Positions 1-9,876 are shown, counted from the first letter of the stretch. The stretch is DNA of 64,000 bases from Massilia aquatica (GCF_011682045.1 NZ_VVIW01000003.1:124001-188000); one strand, 5' to 3'. Notes: a model not told the origin generated them from the letters alone. Translations and numbers: made by a program.

Positions 1-339
1 GCCGCGCAGTTCCATGATCAGCTTGGACATCGATGGATTCGAGTGGCCCTTGCCGACGATGTCGAACGATTGCAGCAGCGGCACGCCGGCCTTCATCATC
101 GTGGCCAGCTGGCGCGTGAACAGGGAAATATCCTTGTCGGTAATTTTTTTACCGCTGCGATAGCGCTTTTTCTTTACCTTGGTCACCATCACACCCTGGC
201 GCCGCAAGGTCACGTTGACCACGGCTTCGCCCCCGGCGCGCAGTTCGCCGCGCACGGTCTTGCCGGTCTTGTCCTTGCCTTCCCAGGCGTAGACCGACTC
301 CTTGACGGCGGCGGCGGTTTTGGTTTGTGCGAGTGCCAT
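1..339 (-). CDS. pilC: Type IV pilus inner-membrane platform protein PilC, N-terminal part (runs off the window)
   Basis: PilC is the polytopic inner-membrane platform of the type IV pilus machine, working with the PilB ATPase. The 113 codons present begin MALAQTKTAA and contain the family's N-terminal stretch (YAWEGKDKTGKTVRGEL, then ITDKDISLFTRQLATMMKAG), which leads into the first T2SSF domain. The rest lies beyond position 1. The start lies 11 bases after the pilB stop in the same direction, the usual pilB-pilC order. The identification is from motif recognition plus position. Confidence 0.88.
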   Translation of the reverse strand, partial: MALAQTKTAAAVKESVYAWEGKDKTGKTVRGELRAGGEAVVNVTLRRQGVMVTKVKKKRYRSGKKITDKDISLFTRQLATMMKAGVPLLQSFDIVGKGHSNPSMSKLIMELRG

Positions 340-350
340 ACTGTATTTTC

Positions 351-2078
351 CTATTCGTTGGTGCAGCCGAGAACTTCTTCAAGACTGGTCAAGCCTTGCT
401 TTACTTTCATCAGGCCGGAGCGGCGCAGGGACTTGACGCCCTCGAGCTCCGATTGCGCGGCGATTTCCATCGAGTTGCCGTGCGCCAGAATGATTTTTTC
501 GATCGCCGCGGTGATCGGCATGATCTGGTAGATACCGACCCGTCCCTTGTAGCCGCCGCCCAGGCAGCGGTCGCAGCCGACCGGACCGTAAGGCTTCCAT
601 CCGCCTTCCAGCTCGTCCTCCCTGAAGCCGGCCGCGAGCAGGATTTCGCGGCTGGTCTCGACTGGTTTCTTGCAGGTGCACAGGCGCCGCGCCAGGCGCT
701 GCGCCGTGATCATGATCACCGACGAGGCGATGTTAAAGGGCGCCACGCCCATGTTCATCAGGCGCGTCAGGGTCGACGGCGCATCGTTGGTGTGCAGGGT
801 CGAGAACACCATGTGACCGGTTTGCGCCGCCTTGATGGCGATGTCGGCCGTTTCCAGGTCGCGGATCTCGCCGACCATGATGATGTCCGGATCCTGGCGC
901 AGGAAGGACTTGAGCGCCACCGGGAAGGTCAGCCCGGAGCGTTCGTTGATGTTGACCTGGTTCACGCCGGGCAAGTTAATCTCGGCCGGGTCTTCCGCAG
1001 TCGAAATATTGATGCCCGGCTTGTTGATCACGTTCAGGCAGGTGTACAGCGACACCGTCTTGCCGGAACCGGTCGGGCCGGTCACCAGCACCATGCCGTA
1101 CGGACGCTGGATCGCTTCCATCAGCAATTCCTTCTGGTCCGGATCGTAGCCGAGCGCGTCGATGCCCATCTGGGCCTGGGTCGCGTCCAGGATCCGCATC
1201 ACGGTCTTTTCGCCGAACAGGGTGGGGCAGGTGCTGACCCGGAAATCGATGGCCTTGGTGGGCGAGAGGATCAGGCGCATGCGGCCATCCTGCGGCACCC
1301 TTTTTTCGGAGATGTCGAGCTTGGAGAGCACCTTGATGCGCGAGACCAGCTTGTCGCGGATGGTGATCGGCGGCTGCGCATGCTCCTTGAGCATGCCGTC
1401 CACGCGCAGGCGGATGCGGTAGAATTTTTCGAACGGTTCGAAGTGGATATCGGACGCGCCCAGGTTGATCGCGTCGGTCAGGATCTTGTTGAGGAACTTG
1501 ACGATCGGCGCGTCTTCGATGTCGGCCGCGCCCTGGTCGACCACCGGGGCTGGCGCGTCGTCCTCGCCGAACTGGATTTCTTCCTGGTCGCCCACCATGT
1601 CGTTGAGACTGGTTTCGGCGTTGCGGCCCAGGCTGGCCAGCAAGGTCAGCAGCACGTCGTGCAGCACGATCACCGGCTCGACCGACGCTTCGCTCTGGAA
1701 CTTGATCTGGTCGAGCGCCTGGATATTGGTCGGGTCGGAAATGGCCACCGACATCTTGTTGCCGCGCTTGGCCAGGGCGATCACGCGCTGGCTCTGCATC
1801 AGCTTGCCGTCGATGGCGTTGGCCGGCAGGGCGTCGACATTAAAGCTCTGCAAGTCCATCAGCGGGTAGCCGAAGGTTTCCGCGCAAAAGGCGGCCAGGG
1901 TACGCGAGTCGAAGGTGCCCGTCAGCAGCAGCGTATCGATGAAAGGACTCTTGTCCGCCAGCGATTTCTTGTGCAGCGAATCGGCCTGCTGCGCGCTCAG
2001 GCGGCCCGCCTGCAGCAAGGCGCGGGCCAGGCCCGGCATCGGGGTTCCGGGGGTCGTGTTCGGGAGGACTGCAGCCAT
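351..2078 (-). CDS. pilB: Type IV pilus assembly ATPase PilB
   Basis: This hexameric cytoplasmic ATPase powers pilus extension. From the chosen ATG (MAAVLPNTTPG) it is 575 aa. It has an N-terminal T2SSE domain (about residues 15-150), Walker A GPTGSGKT near residue 333, a Walker B region DPDIIMVGEIRD near 396, and the zinc-binding cysteine pairs CTC (about 466) and CDRC (about 502) typical of GspE/PilB. The frame stays open 46 codons further upstream to 2216, but the usual PilB N-terminus matches the chosen start. No strong ribosome site is visible at any candidate start. The retraction ATPases PilT and PilU are not in the window. Confidence 0.93.
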   Translation of the reverse strand: MAAVLPNTTPGTPMPGLARALLQAGRLSAQQADSLHKKSLADKSPFIDTLLLTGTFDSRTLAAFCAETFGYPLMDLQSFNVDALPANAIDGKLMQSQRVIALAKRGNKMSVAISDPTNIQALDQIKFQSEASVEPVIVLHDVLLTLLASLGRNAETSLNDMVGDQEEIQFGEDDAPAPVVDQGAADIEDAPIVKFLNKILTDAINLGASDIHFEPFEKFYRIRLRVDGMLKEHAQPPITIRDKLVSRIKVLSKLDISEKRVPQDGRMRLILSPTKAIDFRVSTCPTLFGEKTVMRILDATQAQMGIDALGYDPDQKELLMEAIQRPYGMVLVTGPTGSGKTVSLYTCLNVINKPGINISTAEDPAEINLPGVNQVNINERSGLTFPVALKSFLRQDPDIIMVGEIRDLETADIAIKAAQTGHMVFSTLHTNDAPSTLTRLMNMGVAPFNIASSVIMITAQRLARRLCTCKKPVETSREILLAAGFREDELEGGWKPYGPVGCDRCLGGGYKGRVGIYQIMPITAAIEKIILAHGNSMEIAAQSELEGVKSLRRSGLMKVKQGLTSLEEVLGCTNE

Positions 2079-2301
2079 ATGCGCGCTTGGTTTAAAGAGG
2101 TCGGGGAACGACAAAGCGCCGTCCAGTAGTGACTGTTGCGGCGAACTGCCTTGGATCATGCCTCCGAGCATCACATTTGTAAAGTGTTTGCTGCATGGGG
2201 GAGGCAACCATACCACGTAGGTAAAATGGAACGTTTCGTTGCGATTTAGAACTTCTGTGGCTGGAGTGGAATTGTTGGTGACAGTCTGATTAGGGACTGT
2301 C

Positions 2302-3582
2302 TCAGCGCGCCGGCGGGCGGGTCAGCTTGACGACCTTGATCGCCTGGTTTTGCACCTGGATGACTTCGATCGCCACGTTACCGATTTTCAGGCTGATCGG
2401 GGCCTCGGGAATTTCCTGCAACTGCTCCAGCATCAGACCGTTGACGGTCTTGGGGCCGTCCAGCGGAAACGCCAGTCCCAGCCGTTTATTGATCTCGCGC
2501 AGGGGCGCCGTGCCTTCCAACAAACATTCGCCGCGCGCATCCCAGCCGAAGTTGTCGCTCGGCGCGGCGCCGGGCGCGGAGCTGGTGAAGTCACCGATCA
2601 TTTCCTCGATGATATCGTCGAGTGTGACCAGGCCCTGCACTTCGCCGTACTCGTCGACGATGATGCCCAGGCGTTCTTTGTTTTCTTGAAAATATTGTAG
2701 CTGAGTAAAGACGCTGGTGTCCTGGGGAATGAAGTACGGTGTTGTAAGCAGCCCACGGAAATGGCCGATGCTCAGCTCGTCGTCCTCGTTGAGCAGGGCG
2801 ACCGCATGGCGCACGTGCAGGATGCCGATGATGTGGTTGATCTCGCCTTCATACACCGGCAGCTTGTTGTGGCGGCACCTGGTCAGCTGGGCCTTGAGTT
2901 CGGCGACCGGCACGGCCAGGTTGAGCGCCTCGATCTGGGCGCGCGGGGTCATGATGTCTTCGATCGAGGTCGTGTCGAGGTCGAACAGGTTGAGCAGGAT
3001 GCTCTTGTGCTTTTGCGGAATGAAATTGCCGCCTTCCAGCACGATGGCGCGCAATTCGTCGGGCGAGACGCGGTTCTGGGCGGCGCTGTCGGCCGGCTTG
3101 ACCCGCAAGATGGTGAGGAACAGGCGCACGAACAGGTTGACGAACCAGATCAGCGGCTTGGCCACCGCCATCAGCGGTTTGAGCAGGGTGCTGGCGACCA
3201 GGGAGATGGTTTCCGGATAGGTGGCGCCGATGAACTTGGGCGCGATTTCGGCGAACACGATCAGCACGAACACCAGTAGCGCGATGGCGATCACGATCAC
3301 GCTCTCTTCATAGCCGAACAGCAAAATCGCAATCGCGGTCGCCAGCACCGTCGCCATGGCGTTGACCAGGGTATTGGCAATCAGGATCAGCGAGAGCAGC
3401 TTGTCGGTACGCTCGAGCAGCCACAAGGTGGTGATGGCGCCGCGGTGGCCGCGCTTGGCCAGGCTGCGCAGGCGGAATTTGTTGGCGGCCATGAGCGCCG
3501 TTTCCGCCATGGCGAAAAAGGCCGAACACAGGATCAGGAAGACCAGCGCGGCGACAAGCACCCAGGGTGACACGGTATCCAA
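2302..3582 (-). CDS. CNNM/CBS-domain membrane protein (HlyC/CorC family)
   Basis: This is a membrane protein of about 426 aa. It has an N-terminal CNNM (DUF21) domain with four hydrophobic segments in residues 5-155, then a CBS pair (about 195-320, beginning IEDIMTPRAQIEAL and containing the EYGEVQGLVTLDDIIEE motif). It ends in a CorC_HlyC domain (about 335-420). Family members are linked to magnesium or cobalt handling; the substrate here is not established. The frame opens with TTG at 3582 (MDTVSPW); GTG at 3573 is an alternative and neither has a clear ribosome site. It shares orientation with pilB but is separated from it by more than 200 bases. Confidence 0.85.
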   Translation of the reverse strand: MDTVSPWVLVAALVFLILCSAFFAMAETALMAANKFRLRSLAKRGHRGAITTLWLLERTDKLLSLILIANTLVNAMATVLATAIAILLFGYEESVIVIAIALLVFVLIVFAEIAPKFIGATYPETISLVASTLLKPLMAVAKPLIWFVNLFVRLFLTILRVKPADSAAQNRVSPDELRAIVLEGGNFIPQKHKSILLNLFDLDTTSIEDIMTPRAQIEALNLAVPVAELKAQLTRCRHNKLPVYEGEINHIIGILHVRHAVALLNEDDELSIGHFRGLLTTPYFIPQDTSVFTQLQYFQENKERLGIIVDEYGEVQGLVTLDDIIEEMIGDFTSSAPGAAPSDNFGWDARGECLLEGTAPLREINKRLGLAFPLDGPKTVNGLMLEQLQEIPEAPISLKIGNVAIEVIQVQNQAIKVVKLTRPPAR

Positions 3583-3758
3583 GGGTCAGCGTGCGGCAGC
3601 GGTAGAAGAACAGGGAAGCATCTTGAGTGGGCCAGGCCCAGAATGGTGCGTCGCCGGAACGGCAACCGCAGAGCTGCTGATTCTAAGTCAAGGTCCGTTT
3701 CCGTGCAAGTTTGACCAGAATTATGTGCAGCAACTTTTAGCAGCGTCTTGTCGCGGCA

Positions 3759-4319
3759 TCAGCCGTTCCACCAGTGCGAGGTTGCCCCCGCGCCCGGCAG
3801 GCGCGCCTGCACCGCCTTGTCGATGATGCCCGCTTCTACCGCTTGCGTGGCGTCGTAGATGCGCGCGTTGCCGAACAGATTGGTACGGATATCGCCCTGC
3901 ACTCCCGCCGCTTTGGTTGCTTCCTCGAAAATACAGGCATAGCGCTCGGCGTCGAAATCGAGGCAGTCGCGCCACTCGCTCACGCGCGAATGGTCGGCCG
4001 CGACCAGGCTGCCGAAGCCCCAGTGCAAGGGGTGGACCAGGAAGCGCGTGCCCGGACAGGCGTAGCGCTTGCTGCCTGCCAGAAAGATCACCACACCGAC
4101 CGACTCGACGCTGCCGATATTGTGGGTGGTCAGGGGCAGGGGCAGCGACTTGAGGAAGAAGTACAGCGCGAAGCCGGCGGTCATGTTGCCGCCTTCGGTC
4201 GACATGTGCAGCTCGATCTCGCTGGCGCCGCTCTGCAGCGCTTGCAGGCACAGGTTGCGGACGGCGCACACCGCGCTGTGATTGATGGGGCCGATAAAGT
4301 GAACGATGTGCAGTGACAT
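3759..4319 (-). CDS. ClpP-like serine protease family protein
   Basis: A 186-aa protein with the ClpP/crotonase fold. It opens HIVHFIGPIN, has the glycine-rich segment STEGGNMTAGFALY, the nucleophile region GSVESVGVVIFLAG (Ser in the ClpP S-x-G position) and a histidine in RFLVHPLHWGFG matching the ClpP MIHQP site. The C-terminal part (ATQAVEAGIIDKAV) also matches ClpP. It is divergent from housekeeping ClpP, with GSVES replacing the usual AAS, and no Clp ATPase gene is adjacent. It is therefore probably an accessory ClpP-like (SDH-fold) protease. A good ribosome site (GGAGAG) precedes the ATG. Confidence 0.75.
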   Translation of the reverse strand: MSLHIVHFIGPINHSAVCAVRNLCLQALQSGASEIELHMSTEGGNMTAGFALYFFLKSLPLPLTTHNIGSVESVGVVIFLAGSKRYACPGTRFLVHPLHWGFGSLVAADHSRVSEWRDCLDFDAERYACIFEEATKAAGVQGDIRTNLFGNARIYDATQAVEAGIIDKAVQARLPGAGATSHWWNG

Positions 4320-4341
4320 TTTCTCTCCTGGACGCAGTTAC

Positions 4342-4504
4342 CTAGGTAAGTGCCCATAAATTCTTGTCATTTCCAGCTTCCATAAGCGGCGCCTTGCTGC
4401 GTTGCCCACCGCTAGCAGTGCTCGCACTGCGTCGCGGCGTGCGCCTTGCCAGGCATCCGCTTCTGTTCGCTATAAATGACAATAATTTCTGCACACTTAC
4501 TTAG
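4342..4504. repeat. MITE-like element with about 31-bp imperfect terminal inverted repeats
   Basis: The left end (4342-4372, beginning CTAGGTAAGTGCCC) and the right end (4474-4504, reverse complement beginning CTAAGTAAGTGTGC) are inverted repeats with a few mismatches. The interior, about 100 bp, is GC-rich and self-complementary and has no reading frame. It sits between the ClpP-like gene and uraH. A shorter related sequence with the two ends nearly fused lies at 24787-24829. Mobility is inferred from structure only. Confidence 0.6.
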
Positions 4505-4559
4505 CGCTATCCGCCCAAGAATAGCAAGTTTTTGCCGCCCGCACAGTTCTGTTTGATCG

Positions 4560-4913
4560 TCAGCTGCCCCGGTAGGTCGAATACGACCACGGCGTCACCA
4601 CCAGCGGCACGTGGTAATTCTGGGCCGGATCGGCAATGCCGAAGGCCAGGGTCACCTGGTCGATGAAGCGCGGTTCCGGCAGCTTCACACCCTGGGCGGC
4701 AAAATAGTCGCCGGCGGCAAACACCAGTTCATAGCGCCCGGCCTGCATGGCGTCGCCTTCAAGCAGGGGCATATCGACCCTGCCGTCGCGGTTGGTGGTG
4801 ACAGTCTTGATCAGGGTGCGCGCGCCAGGCGTGACCGCGTACAGTTCGACTACCACGCCGTTGCCAGGTTTGCCTTGCGTCGTGTCAAGCACGTGCGTAC
4901 TAAGTTTTCCCAT
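4560..4913 (-). CDS. uraH: 5-hydroxyisourate hydrolase (transthyretin-like)
   Basis: It hydrolyses 5-hydroxyisourate, the first product of urate oxidation, to OHCU. The 117-aa product begins MGKLSTHVLDTTQGKPG and ends in the family-diagnostic YRGS. It contains the conserved N-terminal His (STHVLD) and the Arg/Asp segment (TNRDGRVD). The ATG at 4913 follows a good ribosome site (AGGAAGG), so the 10-codon longer frame is rejected. It is divergent from puuE-xdh-guaD across a 34-bp inverted repeat. No urate oxidase gene is seen nearby. Confidence 0.93.
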   Translation of the reverse strand: MGKLSTHVLDTTQGKPGNGVVVELYAVTPGARTLIKTVTTNRDGRVDMPLLEGDAMQAGRYELVFAAGDYFAAQGVKLPEPRFIDQVTLAFGIADPAQNYHVPLVVTPWSYSTYRGS

Positions 4914-4955
4914 AATCCTTCCTATATCATCAAAATGAGGCATGTTATCTGGCTG

Positions 4956-4989
4956 ATCATATACCGGCGTGCGAACGCCACTATATGAT
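4956..4989. promoter_or_regulatory. 34-bp inverted repeat between divergent uraH and puuE (candidate operator)
   Basis: The sequence reads ATCATATA-cc-GGCGT-gcga-ACGCC-ac-TATATGAT. Thirteen of 15 symmetrical positions pair about a single centre between 4972 and 4973. It sits in the 121-bp space between the uraH start (4913) and the puuE start (5035), where a shared regulator of urate/purine catabolism would bind. The regulator is not identified; operator function is inference. Confidence 0.5.
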
Positions 4990-5034
4990 GCGAACTATAC
5001 CCTCCATGCATTCCCTTCCATCCCGAGCCCATTC

Positions 5035-5967
5035 ATGACGACTTACGACAACTATCCACGCGACCTGGCCGGCTACGGGCGCACGCCGCCCCATCCGCAA
5101 TGGCCGGGCCAGGCGCGGGTAGCGCTGCAATTCGTGCTCAACTATGAAGAGGGCGGCGAAAACAATGTGCTGCACGGCGATGCCGCCTCCGAAACCTTTC
5201 TGTCCGAAATCATTGGCGCTGCGGCCTTTCCGATGCGCCACATGAGCATGGAGTCGCTTTACGAATACGGTTCGCGCGCCGGCCTGTGGCGCCTGCTGCG
5301 CATGTTCGAGGAGCGCAAGCTGCCGCTGACCGTGTTCGGCGTGGCCATGGCGCTCAAGCGCAACCCGGAGGCGGTGGCCGCTTTTCAGGAGTTGGGCCAC
5401 GAAATCGCCTGCCACGGCCTGAAGTGGATCTCCTACCAGAACGTGGACGAAGCGACCGAGCGCGCCCACATGATTGAGGCCGTGCAGATCATGCGCGAAC
5501 TGAGCGGGTCCGCGCCGCTGGGCTGGTACACCGGGCGCGACTCGCCCAACACGCGCCGCCTGGTGGTCGAACATGGCGGCTTTGCCTACGACGCCGACCA
5601 TTACGGCGACGATTTGCCATTCTGGCAACAGGTCGCGCACGCCGGCGGCGTCACGCCACATTTGGTGGTGCCATACACGCTCGACACCAACGACATGCGC
5701 TTTTGCGCCATGCAGGGCTTCAATTCGGGCACCCAGTTCTTCGATTATCTGAAAGACGCCTTCGACGTGCTGTACGCCGAAGGCAATCCGGATGGCCTGA
5801 ACCAGCCGAAAATGCTCTCCATCGGCCTGCATTGCCGCATCGTGGGCCGTCCGGGGCGGGCGGCGGCGCTGGCGCGCTTCCTCGACTACGTGCAAAGTCA
5901 TGATCGGGTCTGGATCACGCGCCGCATCGATATTGCCGAGCACTGGAAGGCCGTTCACCCGTACTAG
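5035..5967 (+). CDS. puuE: Allantoinase PuuE, polysaccharide-deacetylase fold
   Basis: It opens allantoin to allantoate. The 310-aa product starts [19 protein letters not shown], a highly characteristic PuuE N-terminus. It continues with [19 protein letters not shown], the ITAYG-like [15 protein letters not shown] segment and [11 protein letters not shown], where His residues replace the usual deacetylase metal site. [15 protein letters not shown] and the Asp-rich [13 protein letters not shown] follow. The frame is open upstream to 4969, but the ATG at 5035 gives the family N-terminus. It leads the xdh-guaD gene run. Confidence 0.92.
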   Translation: MTTYDNYPRDLAGYGRTPPHPQWPGQARVALQFVLNYEEGGENNVLHGDAASETFLSEIIGAAAFPMRHMSMESLYEYGSRAGLWRLLRMFEERKLPLTVFGVAMALKRNPEAVAAFQELGHEIACHGLKWISYQNVDEATERAHMIEAVQIMRELSGSAPLGWYTGRDSPNTRRLVVEHGGFAYDADHYGDDLPFWQQVAHAGGVTPHLVVPYTLDTNDMRFCAMQGFNSGTQFFDYLKDAFDVLYAEGNPDGLNQPKMLSIGLHCRIVGRPGRAAALARFLDYVQSHDRVWITRRIDIAEHWKAVHPY

Positions 5968-6059
5968 TTCGTTTGGCTGATAAGCCACATCTGCAAATAG
6001 ATATAACTGCGGATGCCGTCGGTGTTAACCTTGCACACTGGGATAAAGCCGAGGCAAGA

Positions 6060-7529
6060 ATGTCAACACCGATCCGTTTCTACTATCAGGGCGCCGTGCG
6101 CGAGGTTACACAGGCCGCGCCGACGCAGACCATTCTCCAGCATTTGCGCGAGGACCTGCACTGCACCGGTACCAAGGAAGGCTGCGCCGAAGGCGACTGC
6201 GGCGCCTGCACGGTCGTCATCGGCTCGCTCGGCGTCGGCGGCCAGGTCGAGATGAAGGCGGTGAACTCCTGCATCCAGTTGACGCCCACCCTGGACGGCA
6301 AGGCCCTGTTCACCGTCGAAGATGTGCAGCAGTCGAACGGCCTGCTGCACCCGGTGCAGCAAGCCATGGTCGAATGCCACGGCTCCCAGTGCGGCTTTTG
6401 CACCCCCGGTTTCGTCATGTCCCTGTGGGGCATGTACCTCAAGCAGGAAGGTCGCGAGCCGTCGCGCTGCCAGATCGACGATGCCCTTTCCGGTAATCTG
6501 TGCCGCTGCACCGGCTACCGCCCGATCATCGACGCCGCCAAGCGCATGGGCGAACTGCCGCCCGTGCACTTCGACCGCGCCGCGCTGGCCGCCCGGCTGG
6601 CGCCCCTGCAACGCGGCGTCATGGCCACCTACAGTGCCGCCGGCGCCTGCTTCTACGCTCCACGCACGCTCGATGAACTGGTGCGCATCCGCGCCGACAA
6701 GCCCGGCGCCGTGCTGCTGGCCGGTTCCACCGACATCGGTCTGTGGGTCACCAAGCAGATGCGCGAACTGGGCGACATCATCTACCTCGGCCACGTCGAC
6801 GCCCTCAAACAGGTCACGCAAGATGGCGGCATGATCGACATCGGCGCCGGGGTCACGCTCGAAGAAGCCTACAAGGCGGTCAGCGCGCACTATCCGGCCG
6901 AACTTTCGAGCATGTGGCAGCGTTTCGCCTCGCTCCCGATCCGCAACGCCGGCACCCTGGGCGGCAACGTCGCCAACGGCTCGCCGATCGGCGACTCGAT
7001 GCCGTGGCTGATCGCCCTGGGCGCGCGCGTGGTGCTGCGCGGCGCCGCCGGTGAGCGCGAGCTGGCGCTGGAAGACCTGTACCTCGGCTACCAGAAAAAG
7101 GACCTGCAGCCCGGCGAATTCGTCCAAGCGGTGCGCGTGCCGCTGCCGCGCGCTGGCGTGCAGTTCCGCACCTACAAGCTGGCCAAGCGCTTCGACCAGG
7201 ACATTTCCGCCGTGTGCGCCGCCTTCGCGCTGCGCTTCGAGGGCGACTTGGTGCTTGAGGCACGCATCGCTTTTGGGGGCATGGCCGCCACGCCCAAGCG
7301 CGCCGCCCAGACCGAAGCGCTGCTGCTCGGCCAGCCGTGGAGCGAGGCGACGGTGGACGCCGCCATGGCCATGCTGGCCCAGGATTACGCGCCGCTGTCG
7401 GACATGCGCGCGTCGAGCGAGTACCGCATGAAGACGGCGCAGAATCTGCTGCGCCGCTTCTGGTTCGAGACCCGTCAACACAACCCGCTGGCGGCAGATG
7501 CCGTCAACGCCTTTGCCGTGCGCGCGTAA
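6060..7529 (+). CDS. xdhA: Xanthine dehydrogenase small subunit (FeS/FAD)
   Basis: This subunit passes electrons from the molybdenum subunit to NAD through two 2Fe-2S clusters and FAD. The 489-aa product starts MSTPIRFYY after a GAGG ribosome site, and a 29-codon upstream extension is rejected. Cluster ligands are C42, C47, C50 and C71, then C111, C114, C148 and C150. The FAD domain (about 210-380) includes [15 protein letters not shown] and [20 protein letters not shown], followed by the CO-dehydrogenase flavoprotein C-terminal domain. xdhB follows after 10 bases. Confidence 0.95.
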   Translation: MSTPIRFYYQGAVREVTQAAPTQTILQHLREDLHCTGTKEGCAEGDCGACTVVIGSLGVGGQVEMKAVNSCIQLTPTLDGKALFTVEDVQQSNGLLHPVQQAMVECHGSQCGFCTPGFVMSLWGMYLKQEGREPSRCQIDDALSGNLCRCTGYRPIIDAAKRMGELPPVHFDRAALAARLAPLQRGVMATYSAAGACFYAPRTLDELVRIRADKPGAVLLAGSTDIGLWVTKQMRELGDIIYLGHVDALKQVTQDGGMIDIGAGVTLEEAYKAVSAHYPAELSSMWQRFASLPIRNAGTLGGNVANGSPIGDSMPWLIALGARVVLRGAAGERELALEDLYLGYQKKDLQPGEFVQAVRVPLPRAGVQFRTYKLAKRFDQDISAVCAAFALRFEGDLVLEARIAFGGMAATPKRAAQTEALLLGQPWSEATVDAAMAMLAQDYAPLSDMRASSEYRMKTAQNLLRRFWFETRQHNPLAADAVNAFAVRA

Positions 7530-7539
7530 GGAGAACACC

Positions 7540-9876
7540 ATGAACGACGCAGCTATCCCAGCGCTCAAAGCGGCGGCATGGACCGGCGTGGGCGTCTCGC
7601 GCGCGCACGAATCGGCCGCGCTGCACGTGCTCGGCCAGGCCACCTACACCGACGACATCCCGGAAGTGCAGGGCACCCTGCATGCGGCGTTGGGCTTGTC
7701 CAGCAAGGCGCACGCGAACATTTCCGCCATCGACCTTGACGCGGTGCGCGCCAGCGTTGGCGTGGTCGCCGTGCTGACGGTGGCCGACATCCCCGGCACC
7801 AACGACTGCGGCCCGATCATCCACGACGACCCGATCCTGGCCGATGGCCTGGTCATGTACGTCGGCCAGCCGATCTTCATTGTCGTCGCCGACACCCACG
7901 ACCACGCGCGCCGTGCCGCGCGCCTGGGCCAGGTGACGTACGAAGAACTGCCGGCGATCCTCACCCCGCAAGCGGCGCGCGCGGCGCAATCGTATGTGCT
8001 GCCGCCGATGCGCCTGGCGCGCGGCGACTACCAGGCTGCGTTCGACAAGGCGCCGCGCTCGGTCAAGGGCGAGCTGTATGTGGGCGGGCAGGAGCAGTTC
8101 TACCTGGAAGGGCAGATTTCATACGCCATTCCAAAAGAAGACAAGGGCATGCTGGTGCTCTGCTCGACCCAGCACCCGAGCGAAATGCAGCATGTGGTGG
8201 CGCATGCGCTCGGCCTGCACTCGCATAACATCGTGGTCGAATGCCGGCGCATGGGCGGAGGCTTCGGCGGCAAGGAGTCACAATCGGCGCTGTGGGCGGC
8301 CGCGTCGGCCATCGCCGCCTCAAGACTCAAGCGCCCGGTCAAGCTGCGCGCCGACCGCGACGACGACATGCTCGTCACCGGCAAGCGCCACTGCTTCCAT
8401 TACGAATACGAAGTCGGCTACGACGACGACGGCCGCATTGTCGCCGCCAAGGTCGACATGGTCACCCGCGCCGGCTATTCGGCCGACCTGTCTGGGCCCG
8501 TGGCCACGCGCGCGGTCTGCCATTTTGACAACACCTACTATTTGTCGGACGTCGACATCCGCGCCGCCTGCGGCAAGACCAACACGCAATCGAATACCGC
8601 CTTCCGCGGCTTCGGCGGCCCCCAGGGCGCAATCGCCATCGAGTACGTGATCGACGAAATCGCCCGCGAACTCGGACGCGACGCGCTCGATATCCGGCGC
8701 CTCAATTTCTACGGCCGCGAAGAGCGCAACGTCACGCCGTACGGCCAGGTGGTGGTCGACAACGTGATTCACGCGCTGTCCGCCGAGCTGGAAGAAACCA
8801 GCGAATACCGCACCCGCCGCGCCGCGATCAACGCTTTTAACGCCACCAGCCCGGTGCTCAAGAAAGGGCTGGCGCTCACGCCCGTCAAATTCGGCATCGC
8901 CTTCAACGTCACGCACCTGAACCAGGCCGGCGCGCTGGTGCACGTGTATGTGGACGGCTCGATCATCGTCAACCACGGCGGCACCGAAATGGGGCAGGGC
9001 ATCAACACCAAGGTGATGCAGGTGGTCGCGCATGAACTGGGCGTGGACATCGTCAACGTGCGCGCCACCGCCACCGACACCAGCAAGGTCTCGAACACCT
9101 CGGCCACGGCCGCATCGACCGGCGCTGACTTGAACGGCAAGGCGGCCCAGGACGCGGCGCGCCAGATCCGCGAGCGCCTGGCCGATTACGCGGTCAAGCT
9201 GTATGGCGGCGAGGCTGCCGACGTGGTGTTCGCCGGCGACACGGTGTTCGTCAACGGTCACGAAGTCGCCTTCCCGGTACTGGTGCAAAAAGCCTACCTG
9301 GCGCGCGTGCAGCTGTGGTCCGACGGCTTCTACGCCACGCCCGGCCTGCACTGGGACCCGAAAACCATGAACGGCCGCCCGTTCTCGTACTACGCCTACG
9401 GCGCCGCCGTGGCCGAAGTGGTGGTCGATACGCTTACCGGCGAATGGAAGCTGCTGCGCGCCGACGCGCTGTACGACGCCGGCAAGTCGCTCAACCCGGC
9501 CATCGACATCGGCCAGGTCGAGGGCGCCTTCATCCAGGGCATGGGCTGGCTCACCACCGAAGAACTGTGGTGGAACCCGGCCGGCAAACTCATGACGCAT
9601 GCGCCGTCGACCTACAAGATCCCGGGCGTATCGGACTGCCCGGAAGACTTCCGTGTGCGCCTGTTCGACAACCGCAACGTCGAAGACAGCATCCACCGCT
9701 CCAAGGCCGTGGGCGAGCCGCCGCTGCTGCTGCCGTTCTCGGTGTTCTTCGCCATCCGCGATGCCGTTTCCAGCGTCGGCGGGCACAAGGTCCAGCCGCC
9801 GCTCAATGCGCCGGCCACCAGCGAAGAAATCCTCAAATCCATTTGCGCTGTCGAAGCGGCGCTCAAGGCGGCGTGA
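7540..9876 (+). CDS. xdhB: Xanthine dehydrogenase molybdenum-binding subunit
   Basis: It hydroxylates hypoxanthine and xanthine to urate using the molybdopterin cofactor. The 778-aa product starts MNDAAIPALK after a clear GGAG site. The aldehyde oxidase/xanthine dehydrogenase hammerhead domain is N-terminal. The cofactor loop GGGFGGKE lies near residue 238, and FRGFGGPQGA and the Q-loop GTEMGQGINTK are present. The catalytic glutamate sits in GEPPLLLPFS near residue 726. Its stop overlaps the xdhC start (TGATG). Confidence 0.96.
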   Translation: MNDAAIPALKAAAWTGVGVSRAHESAALHVLGQATYTDDIPEVQGTLHAALGLSSKAHANISAIDLDAVRASVGVVAVLTVADIPGTNDCGPIIHDDPILADGLVMYVGQPIFIVVADTHDHARRAARLGQVTYEELPAILTPQAARAAQSYVLPPMRLARGDYQAAFDKAPRSVKGELYVGGQEQFYLEGQISYAIPKEDKGMLVLCSTQHPSEMQHVVAHALGLHSHNIVVECRRMGGGFGGKESQSALWAAASAIAASRLKRPVKLRADRDDDMLVTGKRHCFHYEYEVGYDDDGRIVAAKVDMVTRAGYSADLSGPVATRAVCHFDNTYYLSDVDIRAACGKTNTQSNTAFRGFGGPQGAIAIEYVIDEIARELGRDALDIRRLNFYGREERNVTPYGQVVVDNVIHALSAELEETSEYRTRRAAINAFNATSPVLKKGLALTPVKFGIAFNVTHLNQAGALVHVYVDGSIIVNHGGTEMGQGINTKVMQVVAHELGVDIVNVRATATDTSKVSNTSATAASTGADLNGKAAQDAARQIRERLADYAVKLYGGEAADVVFAGDTVFVNGHEVAFPVLVQKAYLARVQLWSDGFYATPGLHWDPKTMNGRPFSYYAYGAAVAEVVVDTLTGEWKLLRADALYDAGKSLNPAIDIGQVEGAFIQGMGWLTTEELWWNPAGKLMTHAPSTYKIPGVSDCPEDFRVRLFDNRNVEDSIHRSKAVGEPPLLLPFSVFFAIRDAVSSVGGHKVQPPLNAPATSEEILKSICAVEAALKAA

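Noticed and set aside
351-2216. 621-codon version of pilB starting at 2216
   Set aside because: The extra 46 residues do not resemble PilB; the MAAVLPN start matches the usual N-terminus.
8320-9786. 488-codon open frame antisense to xdhB
   Set aside because: Mirror of a high-GC coding frame; composition is His/Val/Gly/Arg rich with no domain, and the sense strand is a clear XdhB. The same reasoning removes the long antisense frames over pilB, xdhA, the TonB receptors, deoA, mmsA and preT.
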